Shown here: piece by piece, positions 47,886 through 58,998 of the stretch
Position numbering within the stretch: the stretch's first letter is position 1
How the letters are laid out: each line of letters starts with the position of its first letter
From: Gnomoniopsis sp. IMI 355080
Lineage: Eukaryota; Ascomycota; Sordariomycetes; Diaporthales; Gnomoniaceae
Direction of reading: 5' to 3'
NCBI GenBank assembly: GCA_027946555.1
Contig: JAPEVC010000007.1
Location: 124,001 to 188,000 of the forward strand
Length of the DNA stretch: 64,000 bases
Notes under the pieces: model-generated
The model's database searches: none
What the model was told of the DNA's origin: nothing
The model's input: only the letters and a program-made list of their open reading frames with translations
Translations under genes and position numbers: made by a program

Positions 47886-49079
47886 CGTTTGGGTGGAAGG
47901 GCAGGGCGTGATGACGGCGATGATGACGAGGACCTCGTGCTGCGGCGGCTGCTATGTTGGTCCAGGCGGCTGCGACGGCTAAGGCAGGTCGGGCTGTCGG
48001 CAGCCGGCATAATGGTAGAAGAGGTTTGTCGAGGGCCCAAGGTGGTGGTGTTATCGTGGGTGTTTTGAGGATTGGTCGATTTTACCTGCTAAGGTACGCC
48101 ATAAGGTTTCTCGCTTGAAGGGCTGTAGCAGATTAGCTTCTCTTGGCAGGTTGAAGGGGATGACGTTGGATCGTCAAAGTGTGCCCAGCGCATTCGCCAA
48201 TAAGACAGAGTGACGAGGTCGGATGAGGGGCCAATTGCTGCGCGTGGTTTTGGAGGGTACCACGGTAAAAGAAAAGAAGAAGCAAAGCCCCTCGGTAGGG
48301 CCGTGTTACGTGGTACCATGCTGGAAACCATGTAGTATCCAAGCCCACATCGATGTTGCACTGCCCATCAATCACACAGGCCTTATGGAGCGCCAACCCT
48401 GGAACTGACCACAAGTTCCAAAGTCACTTGCAACGCAATTCTCCTTCGAAGAAAACGCTCGCCGGGACGATCCGCTCTTGTTCTGACAAGTACTCCGGGC
48501 CTAGAACTCTTGTGTGCGAAGTTCGTCTATGTTTCGTTTCCCATCCCAAAACCTCCGAGGTTTCCAGTTCAAGGGTTAATGAGGTTAACAGTATGGCCAG
48601 GCGGCCAGGTACACATGCCGAGACCGAGCTGACACTCCAGGGCCTACAAGGAAGGACACTTGCAGCAAACCCCTGGAATCTGGGGACGATGGGCAGGGGC
48701 AGCATCGGGCCTAGGCCCAAGGAGGCCGTCGCGGTCCTGACAGCGGCTGCACGTGGCTGATCGGGGGTACGGGCCCGAGGAATGAGACCATCCCTCCCCG
48801 GGGAGGGGTCCTTAGGGCCTTGGGGGTTCTTTACGAGATCCATTTTTGAGGCTCAGTCGACTGCGCATGTGGGGTGGACAAGACGCGGTGAGATGTGAGC
48901 GTGCAATCGAATGACGGCATGGGTGGAAACAAAAAATTCCCATTCCTCCATTCCTATTCTCCGAATGCCGATCACGCATTTTGGCGAAAAGTTATGTGTA
49001 GTCAGCGAAGCGAAATGTCTTCACCACCGTCTATCTATGCAGCTACAAATCCGGAGAAACGAGCCATGGCTTCGCTGGT
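47886..49079. other. Intergenic with GC-rich palindromic island
   Basis: This 1.2-kb spacer runs from the promoter of the CaaX-box gene to the 3' end of CLPTM1. At 48640-48840 it is GC-rich and holds two perfect palindromes, GGGCCTAGGCCC (48707-48718) and CCCTCCCCGGGGAGGG (48792-48807). The minus ORF at 48424-48843 has no recognisable domain. Nothing else was seen. Confidence 0.5.
48707..48807. promoter_or_regulatory. Two GC palindromes, candidate regulator-binding sites
   Basis: A 12-bp palindrome (48707-48718) and a 16-bp palindrome (48792-48807) lie 73 bp apart. The second contains CCGGGG on both strands, which fits the SYGGRG consensus of the fungal carbon-catabolite repressor CreA. Binding is inferred, not shown. 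Confidence 0.3.
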
Positions 49080-51178
49080 CTACTTCCGCTTTGTGGCGTT
49101 GCCCTTGCTCGCACCACTGGTCTTTGCCGTCGAAGGCTCATTGGAAGCTGCAGGAGGCTGCTCCTTCTTTTCCTTCTTTTCCGTCTCCTCTTCCTCATCG
49201 TCTCCACCCTGTCCAAACTCGTTCACACGAGTGTAGTCCACCTTGTACGCCCATCTCTGGTAGAGGTAAATAAAGAAGATTATGTCGTCTCTGAATGTCG
49301 CCAGTCGATGCAGAAAAGGCATCTTGATGGTGAATGCAAAGAGGTCATCGATGAACGTGTTCAGAAACTTGTACATCATTGCCTTGCCAGGCATATGCGC
49401 CACACTTTTGAGGCGGTAGTTGATATACAGTGATGGAATCATCATGCTGGAAAGGAAAATTAGTAATTCGCATGAGAGCAAAAATCAACGGGATGCAAGA
49501 CTCACAGGAAGCCATAAGCGTACACCGAACCAACAAGGGAGGTGATGATATAAGAATACCACGATTTGTGTTCATCGTAGATCAGCGAGTAGATGGCGTA
49601 CGCGACAAGCAGCGGAACACCGACCCAGTACATGTACTTGAACGCGATCGCGTCATACTCCTGCGTTTTCTGTTCTGTTTCGCTGAGCTTGTGCTTGTCC
49701 TCGAATGTGATGCGCTTGGGGAACCACGACCCGGGTGGCGCATCACGGACGCGGACGTCAACCACTGTCGTGACCTTCCACAGCTCAATGATAATTCCGA
49801 CACCCTGAGTACCCAGGATCATCCAACTGGTATTCTGTGAGTTGTCCACCAGGTACAGGAAGATAACAGCCTGCATAAAGACATTGGCCAGAATAGATCG
49901 CACAGAGATACCCACGTTATCCTTCTTCTTGCGGTAGTGGGCAATGTCCGACCCAAAGGCAAGTGTCTCGAGGATCATGTGCAAGATACTAACGACAATG
50001 GTAATTCCGAGAAGAATGGGATTGGTATCGAGAAAGATCTCCTTGATCATTTCAATCTCGGATCCATCACCACCACCGGCGACGGGGTTACCAAAGGCAG
50101 CCTGGCGTTGAGTTTCCTGAGCACCTAGCTCAATAGAGGCCATGATCTGGAACTTCCAGTTGGCGAGATTGTTCAGCTCGATGTGGAGCGGCAGAATTTT
50201 GACGGTCTCATTGACAGGGTTGAAGTGTGTCTTCAACTGCCAAAAGTTGTTGACAAACAGAATGGGGTAGTACCACGAGTTCTGACCAGACCCATCTCTA
50301 GCGCCGGTAGGCTCGAGGGTTATGAACTGACGAGCGGCACCGTGAGTCGTAGGGTACATCATGGTACCGGTGCCAGGCACGAAAGAAATGGTGGTGTTCG
50401 GATGGTAGTAGTTGCCAATGACAATCGGCCCATCCTGCTCTTCCTCCACCTCCTGTGCCTTGGTAGCATTTTTCGTCTCCAGTAGACTCCGAACCTTGGC
50501 AACTTTCTTTTTCGGTATGTAACGGGTCAACGGGTAAATAAAGTAGTAGGCCTTGGAGGGATCATACGGTTTCTGCGTCGGGTCCAGGTTGGTGTTCTCA
50601 CCATGAAGGCCAACATAGAAGTGACCCCACAGAGTACCGTTGTTCTGAACGCCCTTGGGCACAGGAATGGTCGTGTCAATAGTGCGCTTCTCACTCCAAT
50701 TGCCAAGGTTGTACTCCTCCTCCTTGAAGACAATCATCTCCTCAGGATAATCTTTCAGGGGCGTGGGCTTCATGGAGGGCGAGACGGTGATAACGATATC
50801 GAGCACGCTGTCGTCGGGCCACATGGGCGCAATTTTCTGGGGCACTGGATTCCATTGGGCACCCTCATCAAGCTTACTCGGGCGCAGTGCGTATGCAGGA
50901 ACATCGCCGGTGTTGACAGGTACTTGAACGGCCTGGCCGGAGGCATCGGTGACTGTCTTGCTCTGCTGAGGGGCAGGCATGATCTGCTTCATGGCGAACT
51001 GCATGCCAAAGTACAGGGCGCCTCCCCACATGATTCGCGACATGAGCGAGGTCTGCACAAGCCACAATTAGTATGCTTGCGTTTCTTCGCCAAGGGAACT
51101 CAAGTTCGGCAAACTCACGCCGCCTTGCTCCTGCTGCGCAGCAGGTGCGGCGCCTGCTACGGCGTTTCCTTCAGGCAT
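49080..51178 (-). CDS. CLPTM1: CLPTM1-family multi-pass membrane protein
   Basis: Three exons, 51178-51119, 51052-49506 and 49446-49080, encode 657 aa; introns of 66 and 59 nt close in frame. The start MPEGNAV was chosen as the ATG nearest the conserved part. A first hydrophobic segment follows the N-terminus (about residues 22-40). A large extracytosolic region contains the family landmarks GHFYVGLHGE, VIGNYYHPNTTISFVPG and SSWYYPILFVNNFWQL-like segments. Five or so TM segments follow from about residue 370, with the conserved FEDKHKLSETEQKTQEYD loop. The tail is acidic then lysine-rich, ending NATKRK, a KxK-type ER-retrieval-like end. Family knowledge: human CLPTM1 is an ER-resident protein, retains GABA-A receptor subunits, and CLPTM1L scrambles glucosaminyl-PI; the fungal role is unsettled. 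Confidence 0.93.
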
Positions 51179-52154
51179 GGTCGATGAACTGCCAATTGAC
51201 ACTTCCAGAGCTTCGGCCGAATCCACGACGCGTTCAAGGGCGGAGGTGAAGTTGTTGACTGTGAGGACAGACAATCTGACCAGCCTTGCGTGTGCTTGTC
51301 GACCTGGTGCTGGAACAAGGAGATGTCGCCTCTCCAAAATGCTGCAAGGCCCACGTCGATACGCCAGGTCTTTTGATTGGAGACACTGTACTGGGATTCA
51401 GCGGGACGGGCTGCAGGGATCATTTGTCGAACATCCTCGTCATTTCGACTGGCGGAACTGGGTGCTCGCTTTGGATGCCAATCATTCGGACTCGTATACG
51501 CGACGTGCTTTTGATTCGAGTGCTGTGCTCTCTCTTGACCGTAAATCTGATCAGATGAATGAGTCGACCGTCCGAACTGGAGCACATGCATCCAATCTCT
51601 TTGCCAGGACCATGGACACGCTGTCAGGGCTGTCTCGAGGACGCCGCCGGGCAGGGGCCTGGCTTGAATCTACCCGGTTGATCCAAGATCACCGTGACAG
51701 CACATCACATTGCCCAGTTTCCAAAGGCATCGATTTGAATCTGCTTGTCGCAGAAGACGAAGACTATAGTCATCTACCTAGGCACATAGATAGGTACTTT
51801 AGGTATGGACTGAGTGAAGTACTGATACTGTGTCATCGCTTCCTGGGTACGTAAACATTTACATAGTACCTCCAACGCGGCCCGGTCCGTCCGGTAGGGG
51901 TGCCTGCCGGACTCGGCTTCACGTCATGAAGTTTCCTCCGGATGACTCCTTGCCCCCTTTCGTCCTCGTTTTGGTGAGACAGACTCCTGTTATAAATTGT
52001 ATGAGCCCAATCACCTACAGGAATTTGTAGACTTGCTGCCTTCTTTTTCTCCCCTATTTTTTTCTAGCATTTCGGACTGAACTTGAGCAACTACGACAAG
52101 AAGCCATCTTTCATTCTTCAACTCAGGACTCGGGCTTTCAAGTTAAACAACAAG
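51179..52154. promoter_or_regulatory. Divergent promoter region (CLPTM1 / LOG)
   Basis: This spacer of about 975 bp lies between divergent starts. A TATA-like sequence (tataaatt) occurs at about 51991-51998, 160 bp before the LOG start. ORFs reading in from the CLPTM1 side (51157-51591 minus) have no recognisable domain. Confidence 0.45.
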
Positions 52155-52974
52155 ATGGGTGCCATGGAATCTGGTGGTGCATCACCTTTTCCACAAACTT
52201 CGACGCCCCAGAGCGGCATGGCAAATGACACACCAATCGAGCAGCGCAAGCGAAAGATATGCGTATACTGCGGATCCTCGGCAGGGAAAAAGCCAGAGCA
52301 CATGGAGGCGGCGCGAGAGCTTGCGAAGGTGATGGCTGAGAACAATATCGGCCTAGGTGAGTGTTGGCCCCCATCCCGTCTCCACCATCCGAGAACATTG
52401 GAGTTAACTGATTGCTTTACAAGTGTATGGCGGTGGTACAATCGGTCTCATGGGCGAGATCGCACGCTCCTTAGTCTCGCTATCCGGCCCCGACGCAGTA
52501 CACGGTATCATTCCTGAGCCGCTCGTGAGGTACGAGCGGGACCCCACCTACACCTCATCGGTGGTGAATGGCAACCAAAATCTTGCTATTCCAGAAGAGT
52601 CCGTTTTCGGCAAGACCACGATTGTGCCGGATATGCACACACGCAAGAAAATGATGGCGCAAGAAGTCGCGAGCGGTGGGCCGGGATCGGGTTTCATTGC
52701 GCTGCCCGGAGGGTTTGGCACGATGGAGGAGCTGTTGGAAATTTGTACGTGGAACCAGCTCGGCATACAGAGCAAGGGTATTTGCGTGTTGAACATCAAC
52801 GGGTTTTACGATGGGCTCTTGGAGTGGATTAGGAAGAGTGTGGAGGAGGGCTTCATACGGCCCGGCAATGAGGATATTCTGGTCTCTGCTTCTACGCCGG
52901 CGGAAGCGGTCAAGGCGTTGGCCGAGTATAAAGTCTCGGAGTCGGTGTTGAAGCTGAAATGGGGCAATGAGTAG
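52155..52974 (+). CDS. LOG-family cytokinin riboside 5'-monophosphate phosphoribohydrolase
   Basis: Two exons, 52155-52356 and 52424-52974, encode 250 aa; the 67-nt intron closes in frame and restores the GLVYGGGTIGLMG motif. The Rossmann-like fold begins with ICVYCGSSAG (about residue 35), and the catalytic/substrate signature PGGFGTMEE follows SGFIALP. The length fits LOG proteins. Family knowledge: LOG enzymes release adenine-type bases, including active cytokinins, from nucleoside monophosphates, and were long mis-annotated as lysine decarboxylases. Some fungi use an IPT-LOG fusion with a P450 to make cytokinins; none of these partners lies here, so this stand-alone copy may do general nucleotide salvage or detoxification. 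Confidence 0.93.
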
Positions 52975-53248
52975 ATTGAAGTCATCCCAAGGTGGGTTCT
53001 TGGAAGTCGAGTACCTTGAAGTTGGGGTCTCCTACCAAGTCTTAGTTGGTATTATGAATCCAAGATAGAAAATAGAATTTCCTACAAGATAGCTGAAGAG
53101 ATAGCGTCTTGAATGAATTCATAGCGCAAAACGTGCTATGCGTTCGCTACCATGAATATATATTTGGTTGTAAGTTCGTGACTTGCCTGGAATGAAACGC
53201 ACAACTTCAACCCCATGTGGGTTTGGGGAGGCAGGCAAGTCAATTTTA

Positions 53249-53260
53249 CCCCCCCCCCCC
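53249..53260. repeat. Poly(C)12 tract
   Basis: Twelve consecutive C residues in the SMC1 promoter region, about 260 bp before the start codon. Its length may be variable. Confidence 0.8.
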
Positions 53261-53488
53261 AACCCAACTCCCTTCTTCCCGCACAGCCGATGCAGGAATC
53301 CCTGCAAGCTTTACATGCACCCGACTTACACCAACTATTTCCACTATTTCCACTATCCCCTCCCCCGTTCGTTCGCGTTCGACGAGTTATCTGCCCGCCG
53401 TCGCGTCTTGGGACCAAGCCGAGCCGACCGATCAGTCGCTGCCTGCTGTCCAACGCTCAGTCTTTCGACCACTCGTACCCTTCAATCA

Positions 53489-53499
53489 ACGCGTCGCGA
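53489..53499. promoter_or_regulatory. MCB element ACGCGT overlapping TCGCGA before SMC1
   Basis: ACGCGT (53489-53494) overlaps TCGCGA (53494-53499), 19-25 bp before the SMC1 ATG. In yeasts MBF binds ACGCGT to drive G1/S transcription, and cohesin genes are classic targets. Functional use here is inferred. Confidence 0.45.
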
Positions 53500-53518
53500 A
53501 GGTTTGCAGACATTCAAG

Positions 53519-56500
53519 ATGGGGAAGCTCGTCCGGCTGGAGCTTTTCAGTATGTTTGCAGTCGCGTCTTATTTGATCCCCGCCAGTCGATCTCGTATGC
53601 TGACGCGATGCGCACACAGACTTCAAGTCCTACAAGGGCCACCACACCCTCCTCTTCGGCGATTCCTATTTCACATCAATCATCGGACCCAATGGATCGG
53701 GCAAATCTAATTCGTAAGTTCACCAGCGCCCCAAGCGTACGCGCGCTGGCTTGCTAAGAGTACCCGTAGCATGGACGCGATCTCCTTCGTCCTGGGAATC
53801 AAATCTGGCCAACTCCGCTCCTCGCACCTGAAAGAGCTCGTCTATCGCGGTCGTGTGATGAAGACTAGCAAGATCAACGACGATGGATCTGTAGCCGAGC
53901 CTGCGACAAACGGTCATGCGAATGGCCAAACCAACGGCGATGATGACAACTCCGGTCGCGGCTCGCGCAACGACCCTAAATCTGCTTGGGTTATGGCTGT
54001 TTACGAAGATGATGCGGGCGACGAGCAGAAATGGAAGCGCACCATCACGCCGCAAGGAAGCAGCTCCTACCACATCAACGATCGCCCTGTCACTGCTCAA
54101 GCTTACAACGAGGCGCTGGAAGAGGAGAACATCTTGATCAAGGCGCGAAACTTCCTCGTGTTTCAGGGTGATGTCGAGACTATTGCATCGCAATCACCGC
54201 ACGAGCTGACGAGGCTCGTCGAGCAGATCTCTGGATCTCTGGAGTACAAAGCAGAATACGATAAGCTGCAGGCAGAACAAGAGCAGGCTGCGGAGAACTC
54301 AAACTTTATGCTGCACAGGCGTCGTGGCATCAACTCCGAGATTAAGCAGTACCAAGAGCAAAAGAAAGAAGCAGAGAACTTCCAAAAGAAGACGGAGGAG
54401 CGTGATGCGGCCGTTGTCACGCATATTCTCTGGAAGCTGTACAATTTCCAAAAGGTCATGGATGAATCTAGCGCCAAGATTCAGGAGCACCAGCAAAATT
54501 TGATCGAGTTCCGCCGAAATGTTGAGGCTTTTGAGAAGAAGCTTGAGGCAGCCCGCAGGGAACAGGTCACCGTCAGCAAGGAGGTCAGCAAAATCGAGAA
54601 AAATATCCGGACAAAGGAAAGAGATATCGAGGATAGGGAGAGCAGTCTTGTTCCCATCCACGAAAAAGTTGCACAGAGCACTCAGACCGTGGAGAGATTG
54701 AGGAAGCGCGCAGAAAACGTCACTAAAGAACGAGATGAGCAGGTCAAAGCCATTCAAAAGGCTAAGAAAGATCTTGCAACAGTCGAGAAAGCACAGCAGG
54801 AGTACGAGAAGCAGTGGCAGGAAACCATGAAGAAGCAGGGCAAGCAATTGACCGATGCGGACCGCAAGGAGTACAACAAGCTGAAAGCCCAGGCCATGGC
54901 AAAATCGTCAGCGGATCAGGCACGCCTGAACAGTCTTATCCGCCAACTGAAGGGTGATGAGGTGACAGTCAACAGTCTCAAGGGCAAAGTGGATACTTTT
55001 CAGGCAGCGGCCGACAAGTTGGCTGGCGAACTAAACTCCATTCGCGAAAGAAAAACGGCCACGAAGGAGCTTGTCCAACAGCTTTCCAGTGATTTGGAGG
55101 ATAAGAAACAGGAGCGCAACCAACTTGTTTCGGAGGAGACTAGAATAAACAACTCGCGAACCGAGATCGATGAGAAGATGCATGACATTCTCCGGAAGAT
55201 TCAAGAAGCGGAGGCCGGTAAGGCTGAGACCGACAAGGAGAGGAGGATCAAAGAGATGGTTCAAACCCTCAAGCGCATGAATCCTGCGGTCAGAGGCCGA
55301 GTTGGCGATCTTTGCAAACCAAAGCAAAAGAAGTTCGACGAAGCTGTCATCACCGCTCTAGGTCGTGACTTTGACTCCGTGGTGGCCGATACGGAAAAGG
55401 CCTGTCTAGACTGTGTTGAGTATCTCAAGCAGCAACGCTTTCCTCCCATGACTTTCATCCCACTGGATAACATCAAGACCAACGCACCAAACTCGGCGGT
55501 CAAAGGCATACAAGGTGCGCGCCTTACGATCGAAGCTATTGATTACGATCAGTCACTTGAGCGTGCCATGACGTACGCCTGCGGCAGCTCTATTGTGTGC
55601 GACTCACTGGACATCGCCAAGGAAATCTGTTACAAAAGGCGAATTCCGGTAAAGGCTGTCACTATTGAGGGCTACGTGATTCACAAGGCTGGTCTGATGA
55701 CCGGTGGTCGTCTGCCAGATCGCAAGGGCGGCAAACGGCAATTTCAAGAGCATGATGTTGTCAACCTGCGAAAGCAGCTCGACAAGTTCAAGGACACTCT
55801 GTCTCAACTGCCACGGACCGACAAGACCCGCAAGGAGACCTTGGATCAGAGTATCTCAAGCCTTGAACAGCGCCTCAGGCAAGCGCGAAGCGAATTGCAA
55901 GCTTTCGAAAAGAACGAGGCGAGCAAGAAGAAGGAGCTGCAGCACGAAGAGAGGCAGCTTGATGAGTGGGAGCCCAAGTATGAGGAGAAAGAGGGTGAGC
56001 TGGCAGAAACCCGTAACTCCGTCGCTAACTTCGAAAAGGCTATTGCAGACGTGCAGGATAAGATCTTTGCCGACTTCTGCAAGAGACTGGGTTACACTGA
56101 CATTCGCATGTATGAGGCGCTGCAAGGTAGCCTGGAGCAAGAGGCGTCTAAGAAGCGCAACGAGTTCGAGGTCCAGAAGCAGAAACTCAAGAGTATATTG
56201 ACTCTTGAGACCTCACGTCATGATGAGACACAACGACGTCTTCAGGAGATTGAGGCATCGCTGAAGCGGCTTGAAGCGGACATCGAGTCGTATGAGGAAG
56301 ACAAGGCTGACATTGAGGAGGCCTTGGGCAAGGATAAAGATCAGCTAGAAGCGCTGAAAGAGAGTCTTGAGGAAGTGAAGGAGGAATTGAGCAAGAAGGC
56401 AGACAAGGTGTCCGCGGCTAAGCAAGAGGTGCAGAGGCGGAGCAAGGACATCGATGCTCGTCTGAAAGCCATCAGTGGACTCGAAGCTGAGATCCAGAAG

Positions 56501-57529
56501 AACAGCGCTAGCAAATTCGCTCTGCTCAGACGATGCAAGCTCGAGCAGATCCAGGTTCCGCTGGCACAAGGCTCGCTTGACGATTTGCCCAATCAGGACA
56601 ATTTATTGCATCAGGATCCCGACGCTATGGATGTAGATGAAGACGATGATGCAGAAATGGAGGCTGCCATGGATGACCACGGTATCGAGGTGGACTTCGA
56701 CAGCTTAGATGATGAGCTGAAGGAAGTGAGTACACCAACCCCCTTTCTTGTATCAAGACGATATAGGCTAACGAATACAGTCCGAGGATGACGTTGAGGA
56801 GAAACTGCAAGATCGAATCAGCTCGTTGACAGCGGAACTCGAGAAGTTGAACCCCAACATGCGCGCCATTGAACGTCTAGAGAGTGTCGAAACCCGTCTC
56901 AAAGCGACCGAGCAAGATTTCGAAACCGCCCGGAATGCACTCAAAGATGCCAAGGACGCCTTTAACGCTGTCAAAGCTAGGCGGTTTGAACTTTTTAGTA
57001 AGGCTTTCGAACATATCAAGGAACAGATCGTCGCTGTGTACAAGGACCTTACGCGCTCGGAGGCCTTCCCAATTGGTGGCACCGCCTATCTCGACATCGA
57101 GGACGACACAGACACGCCGTATCTCTCTGGCATCAAATACCATGCCATGCCGCCGCTCAAGCGATTCCGAGATATGGAGCACTTGTCCGGAGGTGAGAAG
57201 ACTATTGCAGCTCTGGCCCTGCTGTTTGCTATACACAGCTATCAACCGAGTCCATTCTTCGTCCTGGACGAGGTGGATGCCGCTCTGGACAATGCGAACG
57301 TGGAGAAGATCAAGAAGTACATCCGGGAGCATGCGGGTCCTGGTATGCAGTTCATCGTGATTTCACTCAAGACAGGCCTGTTTCAGGACAGCGAGAGTTT
57401 GATTGGAGTCTACAGAGACCAGGAGGTGAACAGCTCGAAGACGTTGACGCTAGATGTAAGTTCTCTCAGTACTCTACTTCCGGTCCACAACCAACTGACA
57501 TTTTGTATCAGCTTCGGAAGTATGTTTAG
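53519..57529 (+). CDS. SMC1: Cohesin subunit Smc1
   Basis: Five exons, 53519-53549, 53620-53713, 53770-56725, 56781-57455 and 57512-57529, encode 1257 aa. All introns (70, 56, 55, 56 nt) close in frame; the first coding exon is 31 nt and the last 18 nt. Walker A GPNGSGKS is at residues 33-40, interrupted just afterwards by the second intron. An N/G/D-rich insertion of about 35 residues follows in the N-terminal head. Long coiled coils flank the hinge (about 510-660, with CGSSIVCDSLDIAKEICY and GLMTGGR, typical of SMC1). The C-terminal head has signature LSGGE (1162-1166) and Walker B FFVLDEVDAALD with D1190/E1191. Family knowledge: with Smc3 and Scc1 it forms the cohesin ring for sister-chromatid cohesion, loop extrusion and repair. 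Confidence 0.96.
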
Positions 57530-58231
57530 ATGGCCATTCTCGTGGGACTGTTGAGGTTTTCTGGCGCGTGCTTATGGGTGCGGGCTTTAGTTCTTCGCTC
57601 TTCTGGCGAAGCAAAGCAGGCATGATATAGGTCTGCGAGGAATTCGGACACGAGCCTGTTGTTGGCTTTGCGCTGGCGTAGGGAGATAATTATTACTTGC
57701 AAATATCGAGCCCACTTTGACATAGCCATCATGACTTCCAGTGACGCTTTGAGTGTCGCTCAGTACTTGACAGTGGTGAGGCACCATCGAGTACATATCT
57801 TTGCAGTGATGAACCCTATAGATCATAACATCCATAACTGTTGAGTATGGTAGAATTGTTCACAAGAAGTGGGGATCTAACGAATTTTCTTTAAACTTCT
57901 CTACGCCACACACTTTTCTCAGTATGAATGTAGACGTTCAAGATTGACGCAAGAAACCACGCCCAGCCCATCGACCGTAGAACAGCCTTTCGCCACACAG
58001 GCGATACCTTGGTGATGTGAAAAGCACCTGAGCCCTGCTACATGGGATGACCTACATAGTCCTTGTAAGGTACGGCGTATCTGAGTGAAGTGGTCTGGAC
58101 ATCGACGTATAATGGTACCCCACCCCTACCCACCCATGCCCCACATCGTGAGAAATTCACTGGGGTGAGTCAAAATTGTCTTCATATACCGAACTTTTGA
58201 AGTGTGATGCCACTACATATCTCAGATACTG
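57530..58231. other. Intergenic (SMC1 3' flank)
   Basis: This 700-bp stretch lies between the SMC1 stop codon and the tRNA-Gln gene. No coding region or repeat was recognised. Confidence 0.5.
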
Positions 58232-58323
58232 GTTGCATAGTGTAATGGTTAGCACATCAGATTCTGAGGCGTTACATACGCTCATTATTCTGGTAATCTG
58301 AGTTCAATTCTCAGTGCGACCTA
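58232..58323 (+). tRNA. tRNA-Gln(CTG) with a 20-nt intron
   Basis: The acceptor stem GGTTGCA pairs with TGCGACC (one T-G pair). The D-arm reads TAGTGTAATGGTTAGCAC as in other fungal tRNA-Gln genes. The anticodon stem TCAGA/TCTGG brackets loop TTCTGA, giving anticodon CTG at 58265-58267. The T-arm CTGAG-TTCAATT-CTCAG is intact (B-box). An intron at 58269-58288 sits after position 37, the canonical site for nuclear tRNA introns. T58323 is the discriminator. A TTTTT Pol III terminator lies about 40 bp downstream. The anticodon stem has one wobble pair and the T-loop TTCAATT is slightly unusual, but the cloverleaf is complete. Confidence 0.85.
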
Positions 58324-58998
58324 CGTGGCTGGCGGAAATTCAGACAGAAGATTACATGATTAACTTTTTGTTTTATTTTGCTACATTTCCGCAACGTCTC
58401 TGGTGGCAGTGGAAGGTGAATTGACCAAGTGGCGTACTTTCTAGAGCTTCGGTGACCTTGAAGTAGTGAAGGTCCAGAAGTTTCGACTCTTCATATTTTT
58501 GGTGGAATTCATTATCGTCTTCTGTACTATGTACTGTACCTATCTACTAGGTAGTGTAGGTAGTGAGTCTTTCGCACCCAAGACATTCCTGACAACCGTT
58601 ACCTTAGTCAGTGGACGTTTCGCAGGGTTCGGGTCTTCGTACAAGTGGACAGGGAAGCTGCAGCCACGGTGGCCCAGCAGGAAAGTGACGCTGCGCTCGG
58701 AGCAAGTTGGCCTTTCGAAGCCGGGGGGAGGTACCTGTAGCGCAGCCCGATCAACCCTTCTGAGGTCAAGCTGGAACTTCTAGCCACGTTTTGTCAACTC
58801 GACCGCCCGTCAACTCAACGCAACCAAGCCTTCCAATCCCACTGCTCCGTCGACCGCAGACACCCTCATTAGGAGCAGAGGCCCTTGACGACCACGAAAG
58901 TCGACCGCTAGAATAGATCCACTCCTCACGGCGTCACGACTGCGTTCGCCTCGGTCGTATCTGGGCTGCCACGCGCTGTCTAGACTTGCGACAATACC
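58324..58998. other. Intergenic (SEC23 promoter)
   Basis: This 675-bp stretch separates the tRNA-Gln gene from SEC23. It contains an AGGTACCT palindrome at 58729-58736. The 105-codon ORF at 58466-58783 begins with a hydrophobic stretch but has no recognisable domain and is treated as chance. Confidence 0.45.

Larger units (their letters stand above)
52975..53518. other. Intergenic (LOG 3' flank, SMC1 promoter)
   Basis: This 544-bp spacer contains a C12 run at 53249-53260 and an MCB-type element directly before the SMC1 start. No gene was recognised. Confidence 0.5.

Noticed and set aside
48424..48843. 139-codon minus-strand ORF
   Set aside because: Proline/leucine-rich reading of a GC-rich palindromic spacer; no domain and no splice context.
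51157..51591. 144-codon minus-strand ORF upstream of CLPTM1
   Set aside because: Different frame from CLPTM1, no domain; interpreted as leader DNA.
58466..58783. 105-codon ORF with a hydrophobic start
   Set aside because: No recognisable family or plausible exon structure; lies in the promoter spacer of SEC23.
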